Shown here in pieces: positions 33,531 to 45,364 of a stretch of 50,464 nucleotides of DNA (the first letter of the stretch is position 1; each line of letters starts with the position of its first letter). Source of the stretch: Teratosphaeria epicoccoides (taxonomy: Eukaryota > Ascomycota > Dothideomycetes > Mycosphaerellales > Teratosphaeriaceae); contig JADDMT010000172.1 in assembly GCA_021401465.1 (NCBI GenBank), positions 1-50,464 on the forward strand. Reading direction: 5' to 3'. Under the pieces are notes generated by a model. It searched no databases, was not told the origin of the DNA, and saw only the letters and a list, made by a program, of their open reading frames with translations. Both the position numbers and the translations under genes were made by a program.

Positions 33531-36500
33531 TTAAGAATTCTGCTCTAAAACTCTTATCTTCCTACGAATTAACCTTCTTAAGCCCTGCTTACGCCTCCTC
33601 TACTCTTCGAATTCACAAATAGCTTCTAGAGCGTTCTTGTAGTCTTCGGCTAGAACCTATTATGTGTACTTAGGTAGATATCCTTTCTACTTTACTAGAT
33701 AGTACGTTGCGCTTTTACGCCGCATACTATCCTTAATACCCTTGACTTCCTAGTCTTCGTTCTCTTCTCCTACTAGCATTAGGTCCGCAGGCTCTTTGCC
33801 CTCGCGCTGTACCTATAGTTTGAGTAGAGATACGTAGAAGATGTCATGCACACAATACGACAATAGTAACGATAGCTAGTATGCCTGCGAGCCTATTACG
33901 TCGCGTATCTAGAAGGATCTAACGAACCTTAGCGTTATCTTCTTACTAGGAAGTTTTAGCTTGAGATTCTTCGTTAATAGTAACACCTTCGTACTAACTA
34001 CATACTACATCAGTTTAGCATAGGCGTTATTATGTTTAATCTAGGATTCTGAGGCCTTTTTCTAGTATTCTATTAGTACCGAATGTACCTCGCGCATACG
34101 CCGCGCTAATTCCATGGCGGCTAGTACCCTCTCCTTAGAAGACTCGTCCTAAGGCAGTTCTAGGTGTATTTCTAGATCAAAGCTATAAAGAATCTAAACT
34201 AGCGACATGCGTATAGTAGCATGCACGCTATTATTAACTGCAAATTCCGCTATAGGAATTACGTTAGCCTAGGCATCCTAGTTCTTAGCGTAGTAGCACT
34301 AAAGGTACTACTTAAGAGTCTAGTTTATATGTTTAGTCTAACTATTAGTCTGTAGATAGAATGCTGTATTTAGGCGGTACTTAACACGCGCCTTAAACAC
34401 AAATTCTTGCTAGTATTTACTAGTAAAGACAGAACCTCGATCTAATAGGATACTTCGGGGGACACTAAAGCGCTATATGACTTTGTCATGAAGTAGTCAC
34501 GCAAGCTTGCTACTTGTGCACTTTTTCGTACATAGGATAAAGACATTTATCTTCGAGTATTAGTTAACTACTACAAGGACAGTATTAACTATATTGCCTC
34601 TCTACTTTGCTAGCAGCAAATTAGTAATAAAATCTATAGTCAAGTCTTGCTATAGTCTCTCTAGTAGTAGGAGCGCCTAAGCATTACTATAGGGGTAATA
34701 GCGCCGAGATTTGCTAATCTAACATGTCTAGCAGGATTTGACATAGTTAAAGACATCCTGTTCTAGCGTTAGCTACTAGTATTTACGTCCGAGAAGCGCG
34801 TTTGTCTTCTCTACGCCAAAATGGCCTGTAAGTTTATCGTTATGATGAATATAGAGGAGCTACGAACAGAGTATGTAGTTAGCAGGTACGTAGAGCCTAT
34901 TGTCAAAGTACTACAAGTCGCCTGACTTAGTCTAGTACTTCGGACTGCCTGTAGTGTCCTAGAGGGCTACACCCTTATTAATTAACTCTAGTTCTCGCTC
35001 TTGCAACTACTAAATAAGTCTCGAGACTTCTTTAAAGGGTTCTTTAGACATCGCATGCTTACTACATATAAGCTAGTTAACTACCGCATAGATCGAGCTA
35101 GACATAGTTACTATAACTGCCAGATAGGAGGGTTTGTTGCTAGCGGAGGCTGTAAGGCCCTATTAGACCTGCAGTCGACCTACAAGAGGAGCTAACGACA
35201 GATCGCTACCCTAAACTACAAGCTTCGTTTATAGCGTAGGGAGAAGCTGTTAGTTACCCTGCTCCCTAGTGTTATAGTCTAGTCGTCACGAAGGACCGTT
35301 AGCTAGATTTGTCTTTCTAGAACGATGCTAGATAACGAAGTCAAAGCTAGCGAGGAAAGTCGCCTACCTTGCTTGCTAACTACTTAGCTGCTTTATGCCT
35401 ATAGAGCTACGAAGGTTGTTATAGTTAGTAAGTACCTTAATAGGGTACGCTATGCCTTCGAGGTAGTATCGGTACTCCTTAAAGCTGTTAACAATAGCTA
35501 AAAGCTCTTAGTCGTGAGTCTCGTAGTTAAGCTTAGCGCCCTGCATCTTCCGCGACTAGAAGGCAATTAGGTACTATCGCGTACTACCTTCGTGCGACTA
35601 GAGCTGCGATATAATTGCGGCTATTGCGAATTTTAAAGCATTAGTCTCTATTTGGATCTTCGTAGCAGGGTCAAAGTGCTAAAGTATAGGCGTAGTTTAA
35701 AAAGCTACTTTAAGTTTAGAGAAAGCTTTACTCTAAGCCTCCTCCTAAGGCACTATCCCTAGCTTTTTTCCTCGAATCGCGCCCTTTGCGAGGGCCGTAA
35801 GGGGAGCCACGATCTTCGAGTAGGATTGTATAAGCCTGCGATAGAAGTTAGTAAATCCTAGGAACACCTGTACTTCTTAGAGGGTAGTTAGCTACAGCTA
35901 CTCCGCGATTACAGACACCCTTTAGTCATCTATGATGACTCCTTCTGTAGAGACAATATATCCAAGAAACTTAATCCTATCCGTTAGGAATAAGCACTTC
36001 TTTAGATTCGCATACAGAGCAAACTTGTAGAGCCGTTTAAGTACTATCCTTAGATGCTAAATATGCTCCTCCTTTAAGTCAGAGTAGACTAGTATATCGT
36101 CTAAATATACTACGTAGCAGGTGTTAACAAGGCCGGCTAGGGCCTAGTTAATATACGCTTAGAACGTCGCTAGTACGTTAGTTAAGCTAAACGGCATTAC
36201 TATATACTCGAAGTATCTGTACTACGTTTAGAATGTAGTCTTCTACTTGTTGCCCTTTCGGATTAGTATCTAGTAGTAGGCGTCCTTCAAGTTAATAGAC
36301 AAGAAGATAGCGGCGCGACTAAGGTAGTCAAGCGTCTCGCTAATAAGTAGTAGGAGGTAGCGGTTCTTCTAAGTTACCGCGTTAAGGCCCCTATAGTTAA
36401 CGTATAGGCGGAGTGTGTTGTCCTTCTTCAGGACGAATATAACTAACGCTCTAGCCTCGCTGTCGCTTCGTCGGATCCACGCGTTCCTTTGCGCCTTGTA

Positions 36501-37270
36501 GAGGTAGTCTTAAAGTGTTTCGAGCTACAATTCTGACATAGGGTACAGAGGTCGATACAGAGGATTGTAACCCTCCTTGAGGTTAATCGCATGCTCCGCG
36601 TCTAGGGCCTAGGCATAGGCCGTAGCCTCTACGTCGAAAATATCGGCGTATTCCTCTAACTTAGGCAGAAGGGTAACGTCTTCCTTGACGTTCTGTATGT
36701 AGACCGCATACACATATTAGACCTTCTTCATGTCCTTATAGAAGCTATGTGCGTCACGTATCCTTACTATAGGAACTTCGCCTATAGAGCCGTAGAACTA
36801 ATTGTTAGTAGCTCTATTAACAACGACTCCCTGCTTGTAGCGCTAAGGGCGGCCGAGTAGGAGCTCCTTATTAGGAAAGTCTTTAGCGTAGAAGACTTCG
36901 TTAGTCTCGCGCACTTCTCCTGAGGAGTCCGCGAGTTAGAGGCGCACGTTGTACGCGCCTTAAGCTGCTACGCCTTCGCCTTAAAAGGACTTCATAGTAG
37001 GTAGCAGGGCTCCTAGGATAGGCTTTAAACTAAGCTGTACGAATACCCGCTAGGGTATCACGTTAACCTCCGCAAGGTCGTCTAACATACAGTCTACTAG
37101 CTTAAGTAAGCCATTAACTCGGACCGCACTAGATAGGCGCTAGGCAGGCCACGAGTCTACACTATTAGCGACAGACAGCTTAGATACCCGTAGTAGCTAT
37201 TTAGTTGTCTTAGGCTTGTCCTTCTTTTGCCTCCCCTCTAGGGAGGTTTCAGACACCTTACTTACCTTCT
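33531..37270 (-). pseudogene. pol of chromovirus family 2 (PR-RT-RNase H-IN-chromodomain)
   Basis: Protease: MLDDLAEVNVIP (about 37060), where a D-(S/T/D)-G-A motif is usual. RT: YVNYRGLNAVT, MPFSLTNVLATF and the catalytic block VVYLDDILVYSD at about 36083-36118. RNase H: KLNYETHDQELLAIV (about 35500). The integrase occupies about 33900-35300 but is hard to read. Chromodomain at about 33600-33720: YLVK-x-KGYLPKYT ... VLAEDYKNALEAI, then a basic tail. Stops are TAG/TAA; at least one frame change overall, because the total length is not a multiple of three. Confidence 0.8.
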
Positions 37271-38503
37271 TCCTATTACTCTATCACTTCGTTTAGGGTA
37301 GCGAGCCGCCTAGTAGTCCCTTACTCTACAGATGTAGTAGCTGCTTAGAGGCTTCTCGCTACTATCTTTAGGCTCGGAGGGCTTACTCCTCCGGAATTAA
37401 CTACCGCGTTAGACGTGACCCTTAGGGTGCTTGTAATAGCGGCCCTTTAGTAGGTCCTTAGGGCTTGAACGCTTATTATCCTTGCTGCCTAATTTCCTAT
37501 TTCGCTTCAAGGTAATCTCTATACGTGTCGCAAGGGACACGAGGTCTTGCTAAGTTGTCGGAAGTTCATGAAAAGTCATGATTATGTTCTGAAGATTGTC
37601 ATCAAGTTTGACAAGTAGGTGCCGCACGCGTTACATCTTAGTATAGGGTAGCATCTGTCTCTCGAGTATAGCGAGGTAGGTAGCGAAGCTAGAGGTTAAT
37701 TGTCCCTTCTCCTGCTTGGCCTTCTTATACTCGACAGACATAGTAAGGGCACAGTTCCCTAGATCCTTGACCTAGTCGACATAGAACTAGCGAAAGTCTG
37801 CCTACATATACATTCTGTCGTAGACCTGTATAAGATTATACCGCTTATGCTAATTATTGCGAGGTTCTTTATCCTCTTTAAGCTACATTACACTAAAGGC
37901 GACTTGTTTGCCCTCTATAGAATATCCGCGTAGGTTAAGCATGAAAACTGCCTTACATGCCTACAAGAAAGTTCGAGCCTCCTTTAAGGTGTCTCCCTTA
38001 AATGGCTTCAGGTTACGTGTATTACGACTGCCTCCTAGTTAGCCTACTATAGCCCCGAATTTAGGCACTAGATTTGCAGGCACATGCGGAGAGTCTACGC
38101 CTGCTAGGGAGTTATCTTCGTAGGTCCCTAGCGTGAAATCCTGCTAGATTTCTTCGTCCGCTAGTTTATTAGTACTACTTATAGCAACGTCCTCGTCGTC
38201 CTCGCTGTTGTTGCTACTAGAAGGGGTGCGGCTCTAGCTCTAGTTCGCAAGGCAGTTTGCGACCTAATTGACAATTATAGCTACAAGGGCTAGGTCGATA
38301 CTCGGGGTTAGCTGCGGTCCCTGTATAGGGGGTCTATTACCTTGTCCGCTACGTAATTAGCCTCTAGCAGAACCGTCGCTTAATACAGTGTCGCTTGTAG
38401 GGGGTACTTCTACAGGCTAGTTACTTAGGCTAGCTTTGCTATCGCAGGCGCTTAGGATAGCGCTTGCTACACGTTAGTTACGAGTTCGTAGTACTCTAGA
38501 CAT
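37270..38503 (-). pseudogene. gag of chromovirus family 2
   Basis: The frame opens MSRVLRTRN at 38503, passes an acidic stretch (NNSEDDEDVAISSTNKLADE, about 38170-38215) and a helical capsid-like core (KEARTFL, RMYM-x-ADFR-x-FYVD, about 37780-37990), then a basic Lys/Arg/Ser-rich tail (about 37380-37520). I see no clear CCHC knuckle. It appears to be read in one continuous frame with the protease region that follows, as in single-ORF chromoviruses. Stops are TAG. Confidence 0.6.
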
Positions 38504-38553
38504 ATCGTAGTATTCTCTGCTAGACTGCAAAGTAAGGGGGGAGAAAGCAGAAC

Positions 38554-38915
38554 TAATATAGATATATATATGCTATATAATATAAAAATATTTCATAGTG
38601 TGACAGAGTAATCTGACCTTTTAATAGGTACAAGACAGCGCTGCTTTCTACTTATCGCAGAGGTAGCGCTAGAGGTACTTATAACCCCTGACGTCCCTTA
38701 ATTAGGGAAAGCATGTCCGAGCCTATCCCCGCAGGGGTATCGTAGGGTTAGCGACATAGGGGCATCCTACGTTAACCATTAATCCTACTTAGATGACATA
38801 TAAGCTAACGTATGTACGAAGGACGCCCTTGCCATGTATAGCAGGGTTACTACATGATAAGGGCAGACATCAGAACCTATTCGGCTCTAATGGCCCCCTA
38901 GTATTAACTGTATCA
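38554..38915 (+). repeat. X terminal block (LTR-like), copy 3
   Basis: A 362-bp block with tips TAATATAG and GTATCA, standing alone: the X leader is missing and a family 1 leader follows directly (38916). The left flank is the 5' side of family 2 in the opposite orientation. No target-site duplication. Confidence 0.6.
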
Positions 38916-39084
38916 AGCTGTTAGTTTAACATCTAGTAACAACAGTTAACCGACACTACAAGAACAAGTTGCCGCCATACCTTTAATCACTTAGTAGCTC
39001 GAATCCATTTACCTTAGCGAGATGGCTCTAGCATCTGTTACAGGTTCGACTACTAGAAACGGACATAGCAATAACAGCTTTAAC
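38916..39084 (+). pseudogene. Leader and gag start of chromovirus family 1 (fragment)
   Basis: It matches 1580-1712, including the sequence before ATG and the first codons (ATG at 39022; MALASVTGSTTRNGHSN), which confirms the gag start. Beyond about 39084 the match ends. It carries about 45 bp of leader not present in copy A. Confidence 0.7.
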
Positions 39085-39129
39085 GTCTTAACAACCTAAC
39101 CCTTAAGTAGTACGAAGTATGAAGAGTAG

Positions 39130-39204
39130 ACCAAGTAGAGCCGAGTTAGCTAAGTAAGTGCTAGTAGTATACTAGTAGTATCTTACTAGCTCGGCCTACT
39201 TGGC
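39130..39204. repeat. 75-bp imperfect palindrome containing the 24-bp motif
   Basis: The outer arms ccaagtagagccgag and ctcggcctacttgg flank the tagtagtatactagtagt motif at 39159-39182. This resembles the short palindromes at the outer ends of the DNA-transposon arms (8925-9115 and 28865-29045) and suggests a related element end. Confidence 0.5.
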
Positions 39205-39740
39205 CCTACTCCTAGCTACTCGATTACGGGCTCGTTAGCCTTCCTACTTATGCCTACTTGTAGGCATGCTTATTAAACGGATTTTCACTCGATCGCTACT
39301 TACCTATACTCGTACGCTCCTCTAATGTGTATGTCTACTTAGCCTTACTCCTAGCCCTGCGATCTAGCGACAGGCATTACTACTAAGTGTTAGCGATATG
39401 TAGTAGTTAGAACACGTACTACTATAGCTGCTTGCCTATAGTAATTAGCTACTATTCTAATACGTAGTCTATAATAGGCTAACAGAACAGGAAACAGCAT
39501 CGTTCTTAGGGTGTCGATATTAAATACAGGCCCTCTTAACTCACGAGCTTAGCTTGTTCGTCACAAAATACACCTTTCTGTCTACTACTAAATAAACTAT
39601 TAAAACAGACCCCTAGGCTATCTATATCTCATCCCTATGTCATCTATACTATTACTGTAGCCTATACTACAATCTACGTAAGCCCCCCTCATAACAGGGT
39701 AGAAAGGTTGCTAACTACTCCCTTCTTCCTACTATAATGC
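39205..39740. other. Non-coding stretch beside MYND pseudogene
   Basis: Follows the palindrome. Rich in TAG and TA on both strands; no gene, tRNA or tandem repeat that I can support. Possibly the terminal region of the element carrying the MYND gene. Confidence 0.3.
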
Positions 39741-41178
39741 TCGTGAATAAAACTTGTCTTTAGACTACTGTCTCTCTTACATAGCTCGTTTACCGTACTA
39801 GCTACTACACTGCTGTCTCTACACTAAAGGTAGTCTCTAAAGCCTTCTACAGTTAACAGCTATAGCTTATAAGTCGTCTAAATCCTCCTATGCCTTTCCT
39901 TATACGCTAGGAGGTACATCTAGTCCGCAAACTATTCGACAATCTTGTCTTTGACCTCTACACTCTCTAATATTCCCTCATACTTCTTGACTACTAGAAA
40001 CCGAAGTCGAGGTAGCTAAGCAGCTATAATAGTCATGTAGAGTACGAACTGCTTAGACTACACGAAACTACAGAGGTCCGTATTAATGTCATCTAAATTC
40101 TAGTAAATACATACATACCTGCCTACTATGTTAGTAGTAGCTAAGCAGCTACTATGACTAAAATATGCTACTATCGAATCACATTGACCTGCTATTACCA
40201 TATTAAATTAACAGGGACTATAGCTCTTACTAGCATGCTAGTCTTACAGGAGCTAAGAAACAAGTAACCTATAAGTAATACTATCTCCTCTCGCTCGCTA
40301 GACTTTAGGAAACATAGCTAGACCTGCCTTTAGAACACTACTATGTCTTTACGCCTAACTGCTCGCTAGCCTACTATAGCCTTAGAAACATGTGTCAAGA
40401 TGCACATATGCACTTGTTAGCGTATCTCGTTCCTCTGCACGTAGTACTAGACGATAAACGGCTTGTTTATTATGCTATTCAAAGTAGCTAAGTTGTTGTA
40501 GGCTCCTGTAATGACGTCGCCAAACTCGCCCTGTAGACGCTCCCTAAACTGTAGAGAGAAATCGTTATATAATGGCTCTATGTCATATGTATTCTATAGG
40601 CCTTAGTAGAATGCCTAGGTATACTAGTCTTCTGTCTTGTACTTAACATTGACCTTCTTTTAGCCTGACTAATTAGCGTCTTCTGTCTTCATTACAATGA
40701 AGACGACCTTCCTATTCCTTTTGCTCCTAAACACACGGACCCCCCTAAAACTCATCTAAGGGGCGTTAGGGGTCCTATTGTAACTAATGACAGTTAGCCT
40801 GCTAAAGAAAAGCTTATGTGTACCTAGTAGTCTAGTAAGTAGCACTTCGAATACCTTGTTCGTAATTAGGGGCAGTATACTATTAGCCCGCTCCCTTATC
40901 GCGTAACTTGCTATGTCCTCCCCTTTAAAGATCTTCTTAAACGGCAGGATTTTGACGTATCTAGTAAACATGAAGTTAGTGACTAGTTGTCATATCTTAG
41001 GGTTAACTGCATATTGATTCCTATTCTAGGTTAGCTGCTTAGCGTAATTGTCCTTGTAGTTGTCATGCTAGTCAATTATCTGGCAGTTCTTGCTGTAGTA
41101 GGCTACTACCTAACATGGGCACTTCTTAAGCGGGCTGTTAATGCCACAATTAGCGCATTAAGCGACTATGCTAGCTAT
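39740..41178 (-). pseudogene. MYND-type zinc-finger protein (degenerate)
   Basis: Minus strand. The probable start is ATA (mutated ATG) at 41178, followed by the MYND pattern: CANCGINSPLKKCPC, then YYSKNCQIID and HDNYKDNYAKQ, with several Cys/His read as Tyr, as expected from TGC-to-TAC type changes. After the finger, one frame continues through MFTRYVKILPFKKIFKGEDI (from 40971) and EFGDVITGAYNNLATL to about 40130; another frame is open further down (LYMTIIAA, KYEGILESVEVKDKIVE), so an intron or frameshift lies between. MYND fingers bind proline-rich partners and occur in many dispersed fungal genes. About 480 codons in total. It sits among transposon ends, so it may be cargo. Confidence 0.5.
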
Positions 41179-41600
41179 TGTCTTAAATGGTAAGATAGAG
41201 GGTTAATTGATGTTACTACTACTTATGTGTATTAGGCAAGTCTTTAAAGTTAGTTAATGTAATTAGTAAAGAGTTAAAGTAGAAGAGTAGTAGTAGATAT
41301 AGATATCTCTTGCTGCTAAGTACACGTGCTGCCGCCTAGCTAGCGCACATAAGGCCGTCGTAACTGCTGTCTAGATTAGTTAGCTGCTACATGCCGCTAT
41401 GTGCTACATGTAGGTAGTTATACGCTCTTAACAAAGAAGTAGCAACTATGGCAACATCTATCCCATGCAGCTATATCTGCTAAATGCACATGCTGCTATC
41501 AAGCTAGCGTTAGTGTAACTATGTCGCGGTTACTACTATTCCTAATGCCTCTGTATAGTAGTAGATAAGGTTAGTAGGTCGTAACTACAAGGATCATTTT
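41179..41600. other. Upstream region of MYND pseudogene
   Basis: Non-coding as far as I can see. It includes repeated short words (gctgctacatgccgctatgtgctacatg near 41390) but no clear promoter element. Confidence 0.3.
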
Positions 41601-41786
41601 TTACTGCCTTTTAAGGCAGAATCGCCTAATATCGTGCCTTCTTCATTTAGTCATGTGCCTAGGCAGTAGTGTGTAATATTAAACCGAATCTGTGATAGCG
41701 TTACGTGCCTTCTATTTCTAGCCATTTTTTAGGCAGTAGCGTCATATGCCTTCTATTTCTAGTCATTTCTTAGGCAGAAGCTAATA
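41601..41786 (+). repeat. Degenerate tandem repeat of about 40 bp, four partial units
   Basis: Blocks beginning tgccttctatttctagtcat and ending ttaggcag recur at about 41637, 41709 and 41748; an earlier block at 41606 (tgccttttaaggca) is a short palindrome. Each unit is bounded by TGCCT ... AGGCA, so each could fold. They lie directly outside the family 3 LTR end (41794). Confidence 0.5.
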
Positions 41787-41793
41787 ATGTGAT

Positions 41794-42453
41794 TATTACA
41801 GGTAAACAGTGTATACACAGGGGTTTATGTAGTATTTAACAAGTACGATAGAGAGAGAGAGACTATCTGCTAGCTGTCCGGTCCTTTATAGCTAGCTACT
41901 AGCCTTGTTAGGGGTCGCGTATAGGCTTTAGCCTATGCTAAGGACTTAGGGCCTTGCCCCTTACATTACCCCCCCCCCTCCTCCCTCCTCTACGTAGAAC
42001 GGCTAGGAGCCTAAGAGAGTGCGAGCTGTTTCCCTGCGTTTCGTGTCTAGATTTAGACGGAGCTACCTAGAGAGTAGTAGTGTCGTGAGCAAATCCCCCC
42101 TACTAGTAGCTCTCTAGCTTGAAAGACTAGGCCCCTAACAATTCTTGTATAGTGTTATAACTCTACTTCGCTTGAAAACTACTTCTCTTCAATTTTGCGA
42201 TCAAAAACCCCCCCTTACTAGCTGTGCTCTAGCGCATAATAGCTGGCTACTAGCTATTCCTACGTAGTCCCTAAACTCTACTACTTAGCTAAATCTACTT
42301 CACTTTACTCTACTTTACTTCACTTCTATTCTCGTAGTCCGAGCCATTAAGGGGGCGCTCCTAGGCCCGTGCTAGCGTGTCTGTCATTATATAAAAAAGC
42401 TACTATTAATGCTACTCTTACTTCCTTTCTCTTACATGCTTACTTATATAGTA
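41794..42453 (-). repeat. 3' LTR of chromovirus family 3, copy C
   Basis: Reverse complement of 26866-27531 over its length, with a shorter homopolymer (10 C at 41969-41978) and a degenerate pentanucleotide run (about 42295-42325). Preceded on the minus strand by the polypurine tract. Confidence 0.7.
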
Positions 42454-42589
42454 AGCCCCCTCCCCCCTAATTCTCCGAAACTCTTTTCTTGGATTCCGGG
42501 CAATACTAACAGGGGTTAGATAGCGCCTACTATCTACTATGTTAACTACGCCCTCTAGGGCGTAGATTACATCCTCTAATTAGTGTGTC

Positions 42590-43219
42590 TCGGGTTCCTT
42601 GCTATTCTGCTTAGCCTACGCTAACTTATCTAGTCTACCTAAGCCTATGACTACAGGAGATACGCTAGTAAGCGCCTAAACTACAAGGCCCTATATGTTC
42701 TACTTAGTGTCTAGGCGAAACGTCCTGCTAACCTAGCTAGCCTCTCTCTTGCCTATGTTTCCTACGCCTCCTAGACATGCTCTTAGGACACTAACAGGTA
42801 TGACCTAAATCCCGGTCGTTTTTGCATAGCTAACATGGCAATAGCGTCGCTACCTATAGCGACCTGTCAAAGATCCTTAAGGCCTAGAAGGCCTTAGGGC
42901 CTTTACAGTTAGCGGGCCTACTATCTAGGTATTTCCTACTAGTCCCCCTTATGATTACTCCGCTAACTCTTGTGTAGCGTTATAGCCTAGGAGGTTACAG
43001 GCACTGTCGCCGCTACTGTCGCCTAGCAGGGCTACCTGTAAGTTCATCCTGTACTCTATGTGTTTCTACGCGCTAACCCTTTAAAAGGTCTAGGGGCATT
43101 CTACTAGCGCTCGCTCTAGGTAGGTAGTAGGAGAATGTTACTAGCAAGGGGGAGAGCCCTTATTAGGCTAAGCCTAGCGCCACTACTTAGGGCCCCGGCT
43201 AAAAGGCCAGGGAGCCTGA
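42590..43219 (+). pseudogene. Antisense ORF between pol and 3' LTR (family 3, copy C)
   Basis: Antisense to the element. The frame is open apart from TAG/TAA and reads SGSLLFCLAYANLSSLPKPM, MFYLVSRRNVLLT, SLLPMFPTPPRHALRTLTGM and FPTSPPYDYSANSCVAL, ending at TGA 43217-43219, just inside the 3' end of pol (43199). It keeps the frame of the copy A ORF through many substitutions, which supports a real gene. Family unknown. Confidence 0.5.
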
Positions 43220-44336
43220 CAGCGGCCTAGGTGATAGGTCTAGAGGGTCTAGTAAGGACCCCTTAGATAGCGAGGGGGCTAGCCCTGCTAGCAGGGCTTC
43301 TAGTGACAATCCCGCGTGATTGTTGCTAGGGTCCCTGTTCTTAGCGCAGGTTCCTGCTACTAGGGGGTTTTTTTTCCTTTTATTGTATATATAGTTAACT
43401 AATGTCAATTTTTTCCCCTTGACTATGTCCTTCTTAAAACGCCTGTACTCCTTGTTCAAAACGCCAGGCTCCTCTTTCTAAGATCTGCGCCTTCCTTCCT
43501 TCTTCCCCTTGTCCTACCTCTCCCTAGGTCCGTCTACGCTTTCCGCGCTTCCCTAAGTCTGTTTAAAGCAGTCTATTACCTTAGTGTCTATCAGGTGTTC
43601 TAAGGGCTCCTACGTAGGGTCGTAGTACCCTAACTATTTCACTAGGACCTCATGCCCTTTTCTCCTCCTCCTATTCCTCGCGTAAAGTATCTCCTCTACT
43701 AACTATTCCTCATGCGAGTCGAATAGCACGGGGTCCGGCTGTTTGTCATCGTTCTCCTGCCTAGGCATAGGGTCCTTGCCTGCTAGTCTTAGCAGGTTAG
43801 TATAGAACACTAGGTGTATATTACTTAGGAGCCTAGTTAGACAGATAGAGACTAGTAATATTACCTTGGCTACTATGTACTTCGCATGCTTCGCATCTAA
43901 GCTTTTCTTCGGTCTCCCTGTAGTGTAGTTCTGTAGATCTAGCTAGACTTTGTTACTAACTTTGTAAATTAGGGCAGGGTTATAACATTTATTAGCAGAC
44001 TCCTCTTGTTCCTACATAGAAGCTACTATAGTAGCCTAGCAGATTCCCGTTATGCTCTAGATCTTCTCTACGAATACCTTTGCCCTCTTAGTAGCCTTTA
44101 ACAGGCTAGGCTCTTTAGCGTCCTTAGCTAAAGGCATAGGGCCCTATGCTTCGTAGCTATAGGTAGCGAAGAAGGGGCTTATGCTAATCCCTAAGTAGTA
44201 CCTCCTGTTTAGCGCTAGTTGTGCTACAGGGAGCTACTGTTTCTAGTTAGATTGCTTATAATTAATGAAGTTCTAAAGGTACGCCTATACCTCTTAATTA
44301 AGGCGTTTAGGGCCTCTGTCTGTTTGTAATATAGAT
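43199..44336 (-). pseudogene. pol C-terminal fragment of chromovirus family 3, copy C
   Basis: Carries the end of the integrase (about 43830-44336), the chromodomain region (about 43590-43720) and an intact 86-codon tail at 43199-43459 beginning MNKEYRRFKKDIVKGKKLTL and ending SGSLAF. The tail matches copy A and shows that the pol frame really extends this far beyond the chromodomain. Confidence 0.8.
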
Positions 44337-44686
44337 ATATATGCTATATAATATGAAAATATCTTGTAGTGTAACAGAGTAATCTGACCTGTTAATAGGT
44401 ACAAGATAGCGCTGCTTTCTGCTTATCGTAGAGGTAGCGCTAAAGGTGCTTATAACCCCTAACGCCCCTTAATTAGGGAAAGCATGTCTAAGCCTAACCC
44501 TGTAGGGGTACTATAGGGTTAGCGACATAGGGGCATCCTATGTCAAGCATTAATCCTACTTAGACAACATACGAGCCTACGTATGTACAAAGGACCTCCT
44601 TACTATGTGTAGCAGGGTTACTACATGCTAAGGGTAGGCATCGGAACCTATGTAGCTCTAATAGCCTCCTAGTATTAACCGTATTA
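44337..44686 (+). repeat. X terminal block (LTR-like), copy 4
   Basis: 350 bp with tips TAATATAG and GTATTA. Left flank family 3 pol, right flank the interior of an inverted X gene; no target-site duplication. It stops at the same 3' point as copy 3, which defines the block's end. Confidence 0.6.
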
Positions 44687-45364
44687 GGCCCCGAGTTGCT
44701 AATGCTAGCGGCTAGTTAGATACTTCTTGACGCTAACGTTAGCCTAGCAGAGAAAGTTAGCATTAATCCTTAGAGGGTACCTATACTATATGCGTACTAT
44801 GGCGAAGGTCTTAACCCTAACAGTTAACACCTTCAAGATCTTCTAGACTAAGTCTGCGATTAGACCTAGGTAAACGTTTTCGCCTGTTAGTAGAGAGTCG
44901 AAGCAAACGCGGCTATGTAAGTAGTTTGTAGTTATAGTAAAGCACGAGAGGGCGCTAAGCAGGTAGGCGAGTACCTCGTAGTACTTAGCCTGTAGCCTGT
45001 TCATAGTTAGAGTACCTTTAGTAATCCCCTTGTTACGCGTACTCTAGAAGTCATTAATGTTACGGCAGAGCTAGTTGTACTTACTATATACCTCTTTAGG
45101 GAGGTCTTGGCATTTTTGATGCTTGCTATTATAGTTGACATAATTATAGTAGATACTACCCTCATTAAATCCGCTGACGTAGATCTCGGCTACGCTTTAG
45201 TTAGTATAAGTCATGTATACCTCGCGGGTAGGGGACACCTTACTAACACGCGGAGGAGAGCTATGTGCAGCTTAGCTGCTAAGGTTGTTAAGGCATTGTT
45301 GACATAAGCGACAATTATAGGCAGAGCAAGTAGTGTCGAACTTAGTCTTTAGCACATGAGCTAT
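44687..45364 (-). pseudogene. X gene, copy 4 (first 226 codons)
   Basis: Minus-strand copy starting at ATA (mutated ATG) at 45364 and cut at 44687 by the X terminal block. 678 nt, an exact codon multiple, collinear with 31894-32571 of copy 2. Cys pairs are partly lost (for example Cys to Tyr). The TATA box is at about 45520-45526 on the same strand. Confidence 0.55.

Larger units (their letters stand above)
33531..38503 (-). mobile_element. Ty3/gypsy chromovirus, family 2, gag-pol without LTRs
   Basis: A nearly full internal region on the minus strand, from a gag start at 38503 to a pol end near 33531 (about 1650 codons). Neither a 5' nor a 3' LTR could be found: the 5' side stops at the X block at 38554 and the 3' side at the X gene at 33390. 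A pol fragment of the same family is at 8402-8910. Confidence 0.85.
41794..44336 (-). mobile_element. Ty3/gypsy chromovirus, family 3, copy C (3' half, minus)
   Basis: Contains, in minus-strand order, the integrase C-terminal part, chromodomain, basic tail, the antisense-ORF region and the 3' LTR. It is cut at 44336 by an X terminal block, at a point equal to about 25206 of copy A. Confidence 0.85.

Noticed and set aside
35001..35195. 64-codon plus-strand ORF
   Set aside because: Shadow of the family 2 integrase/RNase H region on the minus strand.
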